This document shows, in pieces, positions 33,240 to 44,345 of a DNA stretch of 64,000 nt; the stretch's first letter is position 1, and every line of letters starts with the position of its first letter. A program made the position numbers and the translations under genes. This stretch comes from Prochilodus magdalenae (taxonomy: Eukaryota; Chordata; Actinopteri; Characiformes; Prochilodontidae), in the NCBI GenBank assembly GCA_024036415.1, contig JAMWET010003506.1, positions 17,501 through 81,500 on the forward strand. Reading direction: 5' to 3'. Below the pieces are notes generated by a model. The model was not told the origin of the DNA. It saw nothing but the letters and a program-made list of their open reading frames with translations, and made no database searches.

Positions 33240-33793
33240 CTTTATAAAGCATTGATTGTTTGGAAAAAAAATTCCATTAAATATATCATATAGTAGACAA
33301 ACACAGTGATATTTGAGAAGTGCAATGAAGTTTATATGAATTACAGAAAGTGTGCAATAATTGTCTAAACAAAATTAGGCAGGTGCATAATTTTGGGCAC
33401 CAAAATAAACCTTAACTCAATATTTAGTAGATCCTCCTTTCGCAGAAATAACAGCCTCTAAACGCTTCCTATAGCTTCTAATCAGAATCTGGATTGTGGC
33501 TGAAGGTATTTTAGACCATTCTTCTTTACAAAACATCTCTAGTTCATTCAGGTTTGATGGTTTCCGAGCATGGACAGCTCTCTTTAAGTGACACCACAGA
33601 TTTTCAATAATATTCAGGTCTGGGGACTGAGTTGGCCATTCCAGAACGTTGTACTTGTTCCTCTGCATGAATGCATTAGTAGATTTTGAGCAGTGTTTAG
33701 GTTCGTTGTCTTGTTGGAAGATCCAGCCCCGGCGCAGCTTCAGCTTTGCCACTGATTCCAGAATCTGCTGATATTGATTGGAATCCATGCGTA
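33240..33793 (-). mobile_element. Tc1 family A copy truncated at both ends
   Basis: Collinear with 4290-4853 (TTTATAAAGCATTGATTGTT on the left, GAATCCATGCGTA on the right). The outer end of the left terminal repeat is gone and on the right homology stops just upstream of the MDSNQY codon. Both edges pass straight into TA-rich microsatellites. It cannot transpose by itself. Confidence 0.9.
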
Positions 33794-33794
33794 T

Positions 33795-33828
<34 letters not shown>

Positions 33829-33911
33829 GAGAGAGAAAGAGAGATCATAGTTGCACACATACAGAAGTAGTGTCTCTCAGTAACACTGGGCCAACATGAT
33901 TGGTAACGCAT
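33417..33911 (-). pseudogene. Chimeric open frame: family C 3' end, microsatellite and family A transposase C-half
   Basis: The frame is open for 164 residues but is composite. Residues 1-22 (SVTERHYFCMCAT) come from the neighbouring family C element, residues 23-41 from (GA)/(CA)/(TA) repeats (SLSLSVCVCIYIYIYII), and from MDSNQYQQIL at residue 42 it is the family A transposase C-terminal half (DNA 33417-33788). That half keeps the FQQD and IENLW blocks; relative to the 4.4-kb copy the segment after QQIL is shortened and DNDPKH reads DNEPKH. No evidence of expression. Confidence 0.85.
33794..33840. repeat. (TA)n(CA)n(GA)n microsatellite
   Basis: A compound tract joining the family A copy to a family C copy. 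Confidence 0.95.
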
Positions 33912-34310
33912 TGTGCCAAATACACAGATTTATTAGTCGTCTCCACCCAGACAAAAGCGGGATTCGCCCCTAAGCTCCATGACAGTTTGACATGACATCA
34001 TTGCAGTCTTTGTAGACGTTGACATGACGTTAAGGCCAGTGTCATACCAGGTTGCCTGCATGTAGTCCTGCGCCATGCAGCTGTCTGCCATTGATGCTGC
34101 CACTAACAAGATGACTCATGGAAGGCATCACTGCTCGCTGCCTGTCTGCAGTCGTGACTGCTGGGTCAGTCAGGTACAGCAATAAGGCCTGTCCTTGCTT
34201 ACGTCACATGCCCGACCCAGCATCTGGAATCAGAAACTGGAATCACTTGAATGTCTCCCAATGTCGAACCTGATTCCTGTCGGTTGATTGCTGCTGGGTG
34301 CAGCTATTTG
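33845..34310 (-). pseudogene. Tc1 family C relic, internally deleted
   Basis: The minus strand shares CAAGGACAGGCCTTATTGCT, GTACCTGACTGACCCAGCAG and GGACTACATGCAGGCAACCT with the family C copies at 15305 and 50125, and the 3' end ACTGAGAGACACTACTTCTG. Middle and C-terminal coding parts are reduced. The high-coordinate end has GGGTGCAGC, also seen at the ends of copies near 9930 and 50780. Confidence 0.75.
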
Positions 34311-34319
34311 TGCAGATAT

Positions 34320-34835
34320 ACTTTTGATGATGAGCGTACATGCTCATGCACAAATGCTTGTTTTAGCAGCACAAACCGGAAAACTGTAGCACAAGCAAAT
34401 GAGACCAGATGTGGACACCTCCCACTGTAAACCTTAAAACATACAACTGAACTGTACAAACCGGACTGAACAGCTACTTGCACTCTGCCTATTTGCACTC
34501 TGCCTATTTGCACACCTGTACAGGTGTTCTCTTTCTGTAAATATTCAGGTCATCTGTAACCTTCTATTTTTCAACTAAATCTGTTTCACATCTCTCAGCT
34601 TCTTCAGCTCTTTATTACCTTTAGTACTTTTTACTTTTTTAATTTATTCCCTACCCTATTTATTGTTTAGTGTAATTTTCCTTTAGTTTAATACTGTAAA
34701 TAATCTGTGTGTTGTGTTTTTGTTACTTGTTTTTGTTACTTGGTATACGTGTTTCTCTTACCAAGACAAATTCCTTGTATGTGTAACATACTTGGTGAAA
34801 TAAAGAGATTCAGATTCTGATTCAGATTTGAACAT
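34320..34835 (+). mobile_element. LINE 3' UTR with (GATTCT)n tail, L2-like
   Basis: It contains TATTTGCACTCTGCCTATTT and the closing phrase CAAATTCCTTGTATGTGTAA, CATACTTGGTGAAATAAAGA and GATTCAGATTCTGATTCAGA. This is the common 3' end of fish L2-type LINEs with a short tandem tail. No ORF2 sequence remains, so it is a 5'-truncated insertion. Confidence 0.8.
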
Positions 34836-36198
34836 GGATGGGGAGCCGAGGACGGATGGGTACATAAAGCATGACAACTTCATGGCTCCATAAGTTGAGA
34901 ATTAAAATAGCACAGGCGTTTCTTTTAACAGCACGAATGCAGCACAAACAAATAATCGTATTTTTATTCCATTTGCATCCTTCATTTTGGAGGACGAGCA
35001 AGACAAACATTGTACCTTCTAACAAAAGGAACCTCAGACGGCTTCAGAATGACCTTTACTTCAAGGAGAGTTTGAGGAAAAGAGAAAAGCGAACGGACTC
35101 AAAGGAGGCTCATAAAGATCAAGTGCTTTTATCCAGTTCTGTATCGTCGTTTGGAGTTTGCCACTTCACTAGCGTTCTTTTTCATGATGGCTAAATAAAT
35201 GAAGATGGGCTTCTTTTCCGGCTTCCTTTATATTTCCTGCTTTCTTTTTTTTTGTTTAAACTTAGTTCAAAGTAAATGTGGTGGTTGTTGTCTGTCCTGT
35301 AAGTTTGGAATACTGGTTTACAAAGGCTAGTCCTCTCAGGGACAGGTCATGGGCTGCTTTTGATGGTGTTTGTTGGATGAGCATGCCAGGTGGATTGTTC
35401 ATTTGTGCATGCAGATCAGTTCTAGAGTACAATCTGTTCAGACTGAATGTTCAAACAATTCTGCTAGATTTAAATGGGTGAGATATAAAAAAAAAGCCAG
35501 TCAGGGTGGTTCGGTGTAAAAATGCCTTCTCTAGAGAAACCTGCTCAGTCAGAATTGTTCACAGTGGTCGTGATGGGAACCAGACATCCACCTGCTCCCT
35601 GACAGAATGTCATTACCTGAAATGTTTTATGAGATCTGTTAGACTGGGGTTTATTTTATAGTTTAGGCTTTAAATTGTACTTAAATTCAGTCGAGGCCGA
35701 GGGGTACATGCAGATTCGTGCGAGACAAAATAGTCCCCGAAGTCCCCATTTAAACCTCAGAGGCTAACGTGGTTAAATATAATCACCACCACTGAGACTG
35801 CCAGCCCAGTTCTGATTTTTGGTATATCTAGATTTTATCACAGATGATTTTTGATGGTGTGGACAGCTTTCGTTTGCCAATTTGGATCAAACCCAGCTAG
35901 CAGGGAACATTCCCAGAACCTGGCCTGACATTACCTACAAGTTCTAATACAATTTTGAAAGAAATGTTTGAGTCTAATGTTCAAAGATCGTTTTATAGAT
36001 GTTTATAATTTCAGATAAGCTTCCTCTAAGGTTAAACGTTACTCTGATATAATGCTGCAGCGTTCAGACGATGTTTGGAGAATATCCTCAGGGCATTATG
36101 GTACATGTTAACTAAAAAACATACTACCTTTAGAAAGAACGCGTAGGGAACCGAAAGAAAACTTCCAGGTTAAAATCATTAATGGTACATTGCATTGC
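34836..36198. other. Unassigned sequence
   Basis: No coding exon, RNA or repeat recognised. Confidence 0.4.
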
Positions 36199-36426
36199 AT
36201 ATTCTGTGGTTGGTGTAGCTCAGTGGATAACACCACTACCCGCCAAGTAGCCACCACCACACGTGGGAGACTGGGGTTCGAATCCCGGTCTGGGTGACTA
36301 CGCTGTGCTACACCAATAAGAGTCCTTGGGCAAGACTCCTAACACCACATTGGCCTACCTGTAATGTGATTAACCTTGTAAGTCGCTCTGGATAAGAGTG
36401 TCAGCTAAATGCCAGAAATATATTCT
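36199..36426 (+). mobile_element. tRNA-derived SINE, family 1 (copy 2, best preserved)
   Basis: A box TGTAGCTCAGTGG at 36214-36226 and B box GGTTCGAATCC at 36275-36285, body shared with 16208-16440, and a 3' end GTCGCTCTGGATAAGAGTGT then CAGCTAAATGCC that is widespread in fish SINE/LINE tails. A likely target duplication ATATTCT flanks it (36199-36205 and 36420-36426). It is a SINE and not a host tRNA gene. Confidence 0.9.
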
Positions 36427-38224
36427 CAGAGGGTTTCCTAGCTGGGAAACCACATTTGGAGGTGGACTGAAATGAGATTCCAATTGGATTTGTACAGATG
36501 TATCACAGTCTGGACAATCAAAGTGTTTTCTGCAGCACTTGCAATGCCACTAACATTGGGAATAGAGTGACGGAAGTGCTGGCATTTATTTCATTGTTAA
36601 TGGCGTCTGCGATGTTACCACTGCAGCATTGGCAGATAGATTGGTGATGTCTGGACATAGAAGTCTGATTGACCACTTGCAAATACCAGTGTGGACAGTC
36701 GTCTCAAAACATCAGATTACCTAAAGTTTCTCTACAGTGTATCATTGCACATCAAACCACTCTGAATGAAGGTTTTGGGTCTTGAGGGCTGAATTCTTCA
36801 GGAGAATTAACATCCTAGATGCTTTAAATGTGGTGTGTTATGTGACTAGCTACTCGTTCCTACATACAGAGCCCTGTTTATGAGGATTCCCAACCCCTTC
36901 CTGCAGTGACTTAGGACATTTCCTGGTGGAGCCCCCACACTGTTCTGCTGAAACCCTTTGTCCTAAAGAGTGGCTTTAAAGAAAGCATACCAGCAACATG
37001 CCAGCAGCCAGAGTGCATCATTAAATGATGCTGGCGTTTTTAGGAAACAGCCTTCAGCCTTTGCTGGTCACACACCGCTTCACCGAATAAAGCACCTGCC
37101 AGCCTGAGTGCAGTGTAGTTAGGACCCGAGGCAAGGTTAGGAGAAGATTGAGGTGTCCTTTAAGCAGCTCTCCTTATACCGCATCTCTTTCTCACGTACT
37201 GTGCCATGTTGAATATATACACGTAGTGGCCTGCTGGGGCCCAGCTCCAGCATTGCTATCTGCTCTAGGCCATGGTTCTCTGGCCCCTTAGAGCCTTAAC
37301 TCCCAAACACAGCCACCACCACGCAACCCCTACACCCTACTCCCAATCCTACAGCAAGGAGGGAGATGGATGCTGAATACAGCATTGATTTCAGTTAAGA
37401 TAAAAATGGACCCACACATACGCACAAGCCAACACAAATCCGACACTATACCCATCATCGGCCCCAACACTATCAGCCGGTGTTGGTTCAGACAGGTCGC
37501 TTATCGGGATTTGGAAGTCTAGGCTGAATCTCTCTCTCTCCTTCTCTCTCGGCTCCAGTGATGTGTCAGAGATAGCGGCTCTCTCACAACGAGGCCAAAT
37601 AATAACAACTATCACTCATTTCTGCATCACATTCCCGAGAATACCAAACATGCTCGCATCCGAGCTATGAGGTGTTTCCGAGAAAAAGAAAAAAAAGGAA
37701 AAAAAAAACAATGCATTCCGAGAATGTAACATCCTGGAAAAGCCAGAGACCACTACACAAACCAACAAGTGGCATATTATACTCGAATTTGATTCAGTGG
37801 GTTTATGTGCTACAAACCTGGGCAGCCTGCACACAGCAAAGCCTCCGAGAGCTATTGCACTCTTAGGAGCGCAGTACAAGCTAACAACAACAAGATATTT
37901 CATATATATGAAGAGTGAGCATGTCAGAGGAGGGTGAAACAAATAACGGTGATGGCGTTTGGTTGGTTGGTGTCACAGGAGTGAACTGCATGTAATGTAA
38001 TGTCATTTTAAAAAAGGCATATATTACATAAATCACCCACATGGGCCCAGACTATAAAGCGCTCGTATAGTCCCTTTAAATAATATATTAAGGTGAACCA
38101 AACGCATTGTTGTCAAATATTAATTTTAAATACACTGTGCGCAAGATCAGCTAGGATGTTCGAAGATTTACGTCTCAATAACCTAGAGTTTATAATAAAC
38201 CGCAGACAGACCTTTCTTTCAGAC
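36427..38224. other. Unassigned sequence
   Basis: No gene or repeat family recognised. An A-rich run lies near 37681-37710. Confidence 0.4.
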
Positions 38225-38890
38225 TGTACTTTCCCTGTGTACTTGTTCTTCAATGGTCAGGACCTCTACGGGAACACCACAGTGCAGGTATTATGTGGGT
38301 GGTGGATCATTCTCAGCACTGCAGTGGCACTGTGGTGTTGGTGTGTGTTGTGCTGGTGCGAGTGGATCAGACACAGCAATGCTGCTGGACACCTCAGTAT
38401 CACTGCTGGACTGACAATCGTCCACTAACCATAATTATCCAGCCAACAGCATCCTGTGGAAAGCGTTCTGTGGGCAGCATCCTGTGGAAAGCGTTCTGTG
38501 GGCAGCATCCTGTGGGCAGCATCCTGTGGGCAGAGTCCTGTGGGCAGAGTCCTGTGGGCAGTGTCCTATGGGCAGAGTCCTGTGGGCAGAGTCCTGTGGG
38601 CAGCGTCCTGTGGGCAGCGTCCTGTGGGCAGAGTCCTGTGGGCAGAGTCCTGTGGGTTGCGTTCTGTGGGTAGTGCCCTGTGGGCAGAGTCCTGTGGGTT
38701 GCATTCTGTGGGTACTGCCCTGTGGGTAGCATCCTGTGGGCAGAGTCCTGTGACCCCTGATGAAGGACCAGAGGATGACCAACACAAAGTGTGCAGCAGC
38801 AATAGAAAAGACAATGAGTATAGATGCAAGGAGGTGCTTGGTGGAGCACACACAAGCTAAAGTTATAAGGAGAGTTTCATCTTCAACAGC
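38225..38890 (+). mobile_element. Dispersed fish repeat containing an expanded VNTR
   Basis: Landmarks GTGGTGGATCATTCTCAGCA, TGTTGTGCTGGTGCGAGTGG, ATCAGACACAGCAATGCTGC and TGGACTGACAATCGTCCACT belong to a high-copy repeat found in many fish. Fragments occur at 27275-27380 and 29240-29345. After the internal VNTR it continues ACCCCTGATGAAGGACCAGA to GTATAGATGCAAGGAGGTG. It has no transposase. The superfamily is not assigned. Confidence 0.75.
38450..38755 (+). repeat. 14-bp VNTR (GTCCTGTGGGCAGC)n
   Basis: About 21 copies of a 14-bp unit inside the dispersed repeat. Variants alternate GCATCC, GCGTCC, GAGTCC and GTTGCATTCTG forms. Because 14 is not a multiple of three but 42 is, all three frames are open on both strands with a 14-residue period; overlapping open frames of 80-180 residues here are artefacts. 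Confidence 0.96.
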
Positions 38891-38944
38891 TAAATATAAA
38901 ATGTTTTTTAATAAAGCCAGAAATACATATATGGATATATGTAC

Positions 38945-39330
38945 TATATAAATATATATATATATATTGGGCAAGTGAGCTCACTGCCCCCTAGTGTGCA
39001 TGTTCACTAGGGTGTGTACGCTTTGACAGGGTGACACCTATGTATTGTGCTGCAGGGATACCTAGGGCCGTCGTAGGCTGGAGGTTGAGGAACCATCCTC
39101 GTAACCAGAGGAGTACCCGACAGTAACGACTGAAGTGCCCATGAGCAATGCACCCAATCGCTCCCCAGGCGGCACAGGCCGCTTCGGGCAAGTGAGCTCA
39201 CTGCCCTCTAGTGTGCATGTTCACTAGGGTGTGTATGTGGGTGTTTCACTACACAGATGGGTGAAATGCGAAAGACAAATTCCTCTGTGTGCAGCACATA
39301 TGACAAGAAATGGCTCAAAATCTCGCTACT
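38945..39330 (+). mobile_element. SINE (family 3) with duplicated 3' segment
   Basis: The 49-bp phrase starting GGGCAAGTGAGCTCACTGCC and ending in CACTAGGGTGTGTA occurs at 38970 and again at 39186. Between them is a SINE-like body: GTAACCAGAGGAGTACCCGA (B-box-like region, degenerate), GAAGTGCCCATGAGCAATGC and AATCGCTCCCCAGGCGGC. The end ACAGATGGGTGAAATGCG then CAAATTCCTCTGTGTGCAGC matches the tail of a common fish SINE. A (TA)n run precedes it at 38945-38967. Confidence 0.75.
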
Positions 39331-39690
39331 GAGAACTCACCTAAATTAAAATTCACTGTGGTTAGCATGCTAATTGGTTAGCCCTGTCCCATTCTATTTC
39401 GTAATACCACTTTGCACCTGAAGAAGAGGTGATGATGAGTCACTGTAGTGTTGAATCTGCCAGCAGTCCAGCATGGGAGGATAAACAAGTAGCACTGCTG
39501 CCCCAACGGCGCATTCTAACTTAGTATCCATCATGTTGAAGGTGCTGCTCCTGGTTATCTGAGGACAGGAAGGAAAAGTAAGGAAGAGTAATCACCGTAA
39601 ACAATCGACCACCTGCTCTCGGCAAGAGACAACGTTCAGCAGCAAAGGAGTAATATCAGCTAAACAGGAGTTACCACTGGTGCTGCTTTC
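39331..39690. other. Unassigned sequence
   Basis: No feature recognised. Confidence 0.35.
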
Positions 39691-40062
39691 CACCACGTGA
39701 GATGCCTTACCTTTGCCATACCTTTACTCAACACCTTTATTCACACCCGAGTGCAGACACTCCTTTAAGCTAATCATTCACATCTGTCAGAGGGTCCGCA
39801 GGTATTTATGGCCTGTCATCCTCGTGCAGTACCCCCTGAGGTAGGAGCCCACCCTAAACACACCCCACCCTAAAGGTCACAAACTTTTGGACTGGGGATC
39901 TTAAAATCCTATAACGGCACCATAACTTTTTCACAGGTCAGATCCTTTCTCCTAGTATGTCTAATTCAGTGGCAGTGACTGTGGATAAACAATTTCATAC
40001 TGAACATACTAAAAGGAGTGATCGCATTACCATTGGTGCTGCTTTCCACCACGGGAGATGGT
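39672..40062 (+). repeat. Repeat block with internal direct repeat
   Basis: The word GGTGCTGCTTTCCACCACG occurs at about 39679 and again at about 40036, with similar flanks (TTACCA.TGGTG before, GAGATG after). Between them, 39745-39870 matches the dispersed repeat at 27700-27950. Confidence 0.55.
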
Positions 40063-40660
40063 CTTGGAGAATAAAGGGATGACGTTTGATGCTGAACTTA
40101 TTTCATATGCTGCCCCAAATTTGTTTGGAGTATGAAGCCAACAGGTTGTGTCATCCCACAAATGAGCCGTCTGATAAACAGAAACAGTGGTGGATCCAGT
40201 TTAGGATCTGAGGCAAGAGTGAGTCTTGATTTTGGCAGAGGATGACAGCTGTGGTGGTCTGCCAGGTCGTGCATAGTTATTAGAGACCTGGATTTCCTTC
40301 TAACTTTTAATCGTCACTTTGAACTGTTCTCCTTTAACTTTCTCCCTGCTAATCGAACCTCCTCCTGTGTGATTTACAGTTCAATAGTGCAGCTTTTATT
40401 GTACTCCCTCAGACACACTTCTCAGTATTATTCATTGTACTCTTTGTGTGATATGAAACAGTAGGAATGCTGTTTGACCCGATTGTCTACTGTATATCCA
40501 GCTGTCCACCTACTTCTTAAATGTGCAGCGACTGACGGCTCTTTTCAGCGTTCAGACACCCTCGCTAGCTTGATCTGAATTTCAAGCATTTGTTTACTCA
40601 TATTGTAGTTGGGGTTTAAGCTCAGTGCTGATGTACTTTGCGTGGTCTGTCTTGCCTCTA
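40063..40660. other. Unassigned sequence
   Basis: No feature recognised. Confidence 0.35.
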
Positions 40661-40661
40661 G

Positions 40662-40664
<3 letters not shown>

Positions 40665-40700
<36 letters not shown>

Positions 40701-40816
40701 ATGCAAGAGAGAGAGAAAGAGTATGCAAGAGAGAGAGAGAGAGAGTATGCGAGAGAGAGACAGTATGAGAGAGAGAGAGAGAGAGAAAGAGAAAGAGAGT
40801 ATGCAAGAGAGAGAGG

Positions 40817-40868
<52 letters not shown>

Positions 40869-40879
40869 GCGAGAGAGGG

Positions 40880-40920
<41 letters not shown>

Positions 40921-41179
40921 TATGCAAGAGAGGGAGAGAGAGAGAAAGAGAGAGAGAGTATGCGAGAGAGGGGGAGAGAGAGAGAAAGAGAGAGAGAGTA
41001 TGCAAGAGAGGGAGAAAGAGAGAAAGAGAGAGAGAGTATGCAAGAGAAGGAGAGAGAGAGAGAAAGAGAGAGAGAGAGAAAGAGAGAGAGAGTATGTGAG
41101 AGAGGGGGAGAAAGAGAGAGAGAGAGAGAGAGTATGCAAGAGAGAGAGAGAGAGTATGCGAGAGAGGGAGTATGCGAGA

Positions 41180-41240
<61 letters not shown>

Positions 41241-41312
41241 CGAGAGAGAGAGAAAGAGAGAGAGTATGCGAGAGAGGGTGAGAGAGCTAGAGAGAGAAAG
41301 AGAGAGAGAAAG

Positions 41313-41385
<73 letters not shown>

Positions 41386-41390
41386 TAGAT
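40665..41390. repeat. Long (GA)n tract with periodic GTATGC words and (GATA)n
   Basis: About 730 bp of almost pure purine on the plus strand, broken at irregular intervals by GTATGCAAGAGA or GTATGCGAGAGA and followed by about 14 GATA units at 41312-41367. Long open frames here (a 307-residue Ser/Leu frame at 40545-41468 on the minus strand, and Arg/Glu frames on the plus strand) are translations of the repeat. Confidence 0.98.
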
Positions 41391-41904
41391 ATGCAGGCTA
41401 CTTGGCATCTGCATACCTTTATTCAAGACGTATTTCAGAGGCAGCTGTGATGCTTCAGCTGCTGTCAAAGCAAATCATCTGATAGGGGCTAAAGTGTATA
41501 TGTGTGTGTGTGCGTGTGTTTGCGTGTGTGTGTGCGAGTGTGTTTCCGGCTTGATTCCCTCGGTAAGGTGACGTGCACATGCACACACACCCCTTGCCTG
41601 AGGACAGACTGACCATATGTACAGTAATGTCGCTCGACAAGATCTGTTAGCAGTAGGGGAAAGGGCAGTCGACCCTGCTCATTTGAGCCCAGACCATCAT
41701 AAACAACTTCTGTTGCTTCTTCAAAACACACACACACACACGCAAAGGTTTGTTTTCATACAATGTAAGGACATGGGCTAAATATATTGCTTTACCGTTT
41801 GAGCTCTGCAGCTCGCTATACCTTGTGTGAAAGGTCCATGATAGATGCAACAACAAAAATGCTCAAAGACTCATCTTCTAACTGCCCGGTCCCTCTGGGT
41901 CACG
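41391..41904. other. Unassigned sequence with (TG)n and (CA)n runs
   Basis: TG-rich run at about 41498-41540 and a CA run at about 41728-41742. No gene. Confidence 0.5.
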
Positions 41905-42170
41905 GAGGGTTCCTGGAGTCACTGGATCTCAGCACTCATTACGCGGAAGGCGGGGAACACCCAGGGCAGGCCACAAGTCTATCACAAGGCAAACACACAG
42001 ACATGCATGTACACATGCGCACCTGGGGGGCAATTTAGCATCTCCTATTTACCTGAGTCTTTGGATTGTGGTAGGAAACCAGAGCACCCAGAAGAAACCC
42101 CCCCATGGACACAGGGAGAACATGCACACTCCACACAGAAAGGAGCCTGGAAATCAAATCCGTAAGTGCC
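41905..42170 (-). mobile_element. SINE, family 2 (minus strand)
   Basis: Minus strand: TCCTTTCTGTGTGGAGTGTG, CATGTTCTCCCTGTGTCCAT, TTCTGGGTGCTCTGGTTTCC, TACCACAATCCAAAGACTCA and CTAAATTGCCCCCCAGGTG, the standard order of this family. The head (Pol III boxes) is lost or diverged at the high-coordinate side. Confidence 0.75.
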
Positions 42171-42224
42171 TTAGCTAAGATCTTTTACAATGGCACACAG
42201 CAGCAGTGAAGAGCATTATTGCCC

Positions 42225-42475
42225 TCTTATGTAAAGTTGCTATCTTGTAGATATGTGTGGTTTTATTTTTGCCACTGTCATGATAAAACCTCGTCGCTAC
42301 TGCATCATAAATCATTCCTAACTATAATGTATGTTAATGTGATAAGATTTTATTCCACATAAACCTGGATCATTCCTACTGGTCCATTCATCATGAAACA
42401 TAGAGACAAGGTAATGGCCAGCTGGTGTTTTCAGATGATGCGAAAAAAAAAAAAAAATCCAAAATGGAGTTTTGA
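42225..42475. mobile_element. Diverged copy of the inverted-dimer MITE
   Basis: GTAAAGTTGCTATCTTGTAG and TGGTCCATTCATCATGAAAC match parts of 11938-12475 (GTAAAGTTGCAATTTTGGAG and TGGTCCACTAATCATGAAAT). The order suggests the end of one unit followed by most of the inverted unit. An A-run sits at about 42443-42457. Confidence 0.5.
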
Positions 42476-42487
42476 GGTTTACACTTA

Positions 42488-42600
42488 ACAAGGTTATTGT
42501 TTATAAGGTTGCATGGCATCTGCATAAGCTTGTCATGACAAGTGACATAATCCTAGTTTAATGTCTAGAAATGCTTATTCCAATAGACAATCCATCATAA
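42488..42600. mobile_element. Half copy of the fold-back MITE seen at 63149-63411
   Basis: TAAGCTTGTCATGACAAGTG then ACATAATCCTAGTTTAATGT and AGAAATGCTTAT match the left arm of the 63-kb element (TAACCTTGTCATGACAACTG then ACATAACCCTAAATGAATGT). Confidence 0.6.
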
Positions 42601-42659
42601 AGGCACGGCAGCACAGTAAGAAGGGCCTGGGTTTAATTCTCTGAGAGCGGTCCCATCTG

Positions 42660-42850
42660 TTTGGTTGGTGTGGTGCAACATATAACACTACTACCTGCCG
42701 TAAGTCATCACTCCATGTGGAAGACTCGGGTTTGATCCCCGGGTTGGGTGACTATGCTGTGCTAGAATGATACGAATCCCTGCACAAGACTCCTAACACT
42801 ACATGCGGTTAGCATTTCATAAGGCCATCAGCTAAATTCCATAAATGTCT
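42660..42850 (+). mobile_element. tRNA-derived SINE, family 1 (copy 3, diverged)
   Basis: GGTTGGTGTGGTGCAACATA (decayed A box), GGGTTTGATCCCC (B box, 42728-42740), GTGACTATGCTGTGCTAGAA and CACAAGACTCCTAACACTAC parallel the other two copies; the end CCATCAGCTAAATTCCATAA matches the tail at 36419. Pol III boxes are degenerate. Confidence 0.75.
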
Positions 42851-44104
42851 GGAGTGTGCATGTCCTCCCACAGGGTCTTCCCAGAGTCCACCAATATGGT
42901 TCAGCAGTTATTACCACTGAAGGTGGAGTGAGAAAGTTCGAACAAGACCCTGCAGAAAAGGAAGTGACTTTAGTCTTGTCCATTCACTGGGATTCAACCA
43001 TGACTATGATTACTGAGGGAGGTCGAATTATACGAGGTAATTGACTTGACATGGCATTTGGACTGGATTAAAATCAGGAAGGTCATCTGCACTCAAATCA
43101 CTAATATTACACCACAGCCCCAAGTCAAACTAACCCTGCTCAGACAGGTGCAAGTTAACATCCTCTATAGAGAACTTTAATAGGGCATTTAGTGCACAGT
43201 TACTTCTGTTTATTCACTGGGATACACAGTATTATCAGTCACTGTCAGTAAATAAACCCTAATTGTGCAGTAGTTCTTATTTCCACTTACGAAGCAATTC
43301 CTGATTTCGCAAATCTCCACACATGACTGTAGGTATGGAGTCACCGAGGGAAGCATTTGTGGCCCAAATCAAGCGATGTCCTACCTAAAGTGTAGGACTG
43401 TATATGATAAATACAGAAAAAGACATTGATCGCTGTAAATTTCCAATTCTGTATTCATAACAATCTCATAACAATCACAGATGTCCTGTGGTAGCACAAG
43501 ATTACCCCACGTCCTTGTGTAAAACTAGTACTGTCCAAATAATATTTTTAATATTTTCTTTTTTAAAATGTGTTTTTGGTTGAGTTGTACACAAAGTCAT
43601 TCTGAGTGGTCTGATGTGAAATGGTTCATTAGACAGAGCCTCAGATAAACAGGGACTCAGGCTTCTGTACAGTGGGGGTGGTGGGAGCCAACGGTCATGC
43701 AAAACCAGCAGTGAACTTTGAGTTTTTGTAATGATGTTGGTGGTGAATCTGAACATTCAGGCTTCCTCTAGGGCCTATTTCCTTTGTCACATCATGTACC
43801 TCACCACCATTTTGTTCAAAAATTACCAAAAATGTATCGTACAACAAAGTCTGAGGCATCTGGCATAAAAAAACGTCCTGTGAGGGAGATTTTAGAGGCA
43901 TTAAACTCCTCAGATGTCTGGTTCCCGTCACCACCACGAGGCAGATGAGGCAAATTTCTCTAGAATGTATCTTGATGATGTAATTCAGTTTCACGTTTTG
44001 ATACAATGGGTGGAATTTTGGTGTAATGCTGATATCTGTTCAGTTTAAAATTGATTAAATGAAATAACTCAAAAGATTTTTGTTAAAAGCACTAAAACGT
44101 GTTT
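42851..44104. other. Unassigned sequence
   Basis: No gene, RNA or repeat recognised. GAAATAACTCAAAAG near 44060 has the flavour of fish dispersed repeats, but no partner occurs in this window. Confidence 0.35.
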
Positions 44105-44345
44105 CTGTGAATTGTGGGGACATTACACAGACCCCTGTTCATTTAATGAAAGCCTACAAACTTCAACTACTACAAACCTAACTCTATCTCTAGCCATAAC
44201 CTTAACACCAACATCAACCGCAACCCACCAATACCTTACCTGTAAAACTGCGTAAATATACATTTACATAGGGGTCCTCACAAGGAACAACGGTCCCCAC
44301 AACTGTATGAACAGGTTATAGTCCCCACAATGTGGCATAAACCTC
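44105..44345 (-). mobile_element. Probable dispersed fish repeat (GGGGAC-rich)
   Basis: The minus strand has TGTGGGGACTATAACCTGTT, TGTGGGGACCGTTGTTCCTT and GTGAGGACCCCTATGTAAAT, and a similar TGTGGGGACATTACACAG lies inverted at the other end, giving rough terminal inversion. Such 'gtggggac' repeats are common in fish introns. A (CA)n run follows at 44350. Confidence 0.4.

Noticed and set aside
36207..36290. Apparent tRNA gene with A and B boxes
   Set aside because: Same SINE family, with a likely target duplication around the whole 220-bp unit.
38293..38974. Overlapping open frames of 80-179 residues with a 14-residue period
   Set aside because: Produced by the 14-bp VNTR; both strands and all frames show them.
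40545..41468. 307-residue minus-strand open frame rich in Ser and Leu
   Set aside because: It is a translation of the (GA)n/(TC)n tract; other frames on both strands are equally open.
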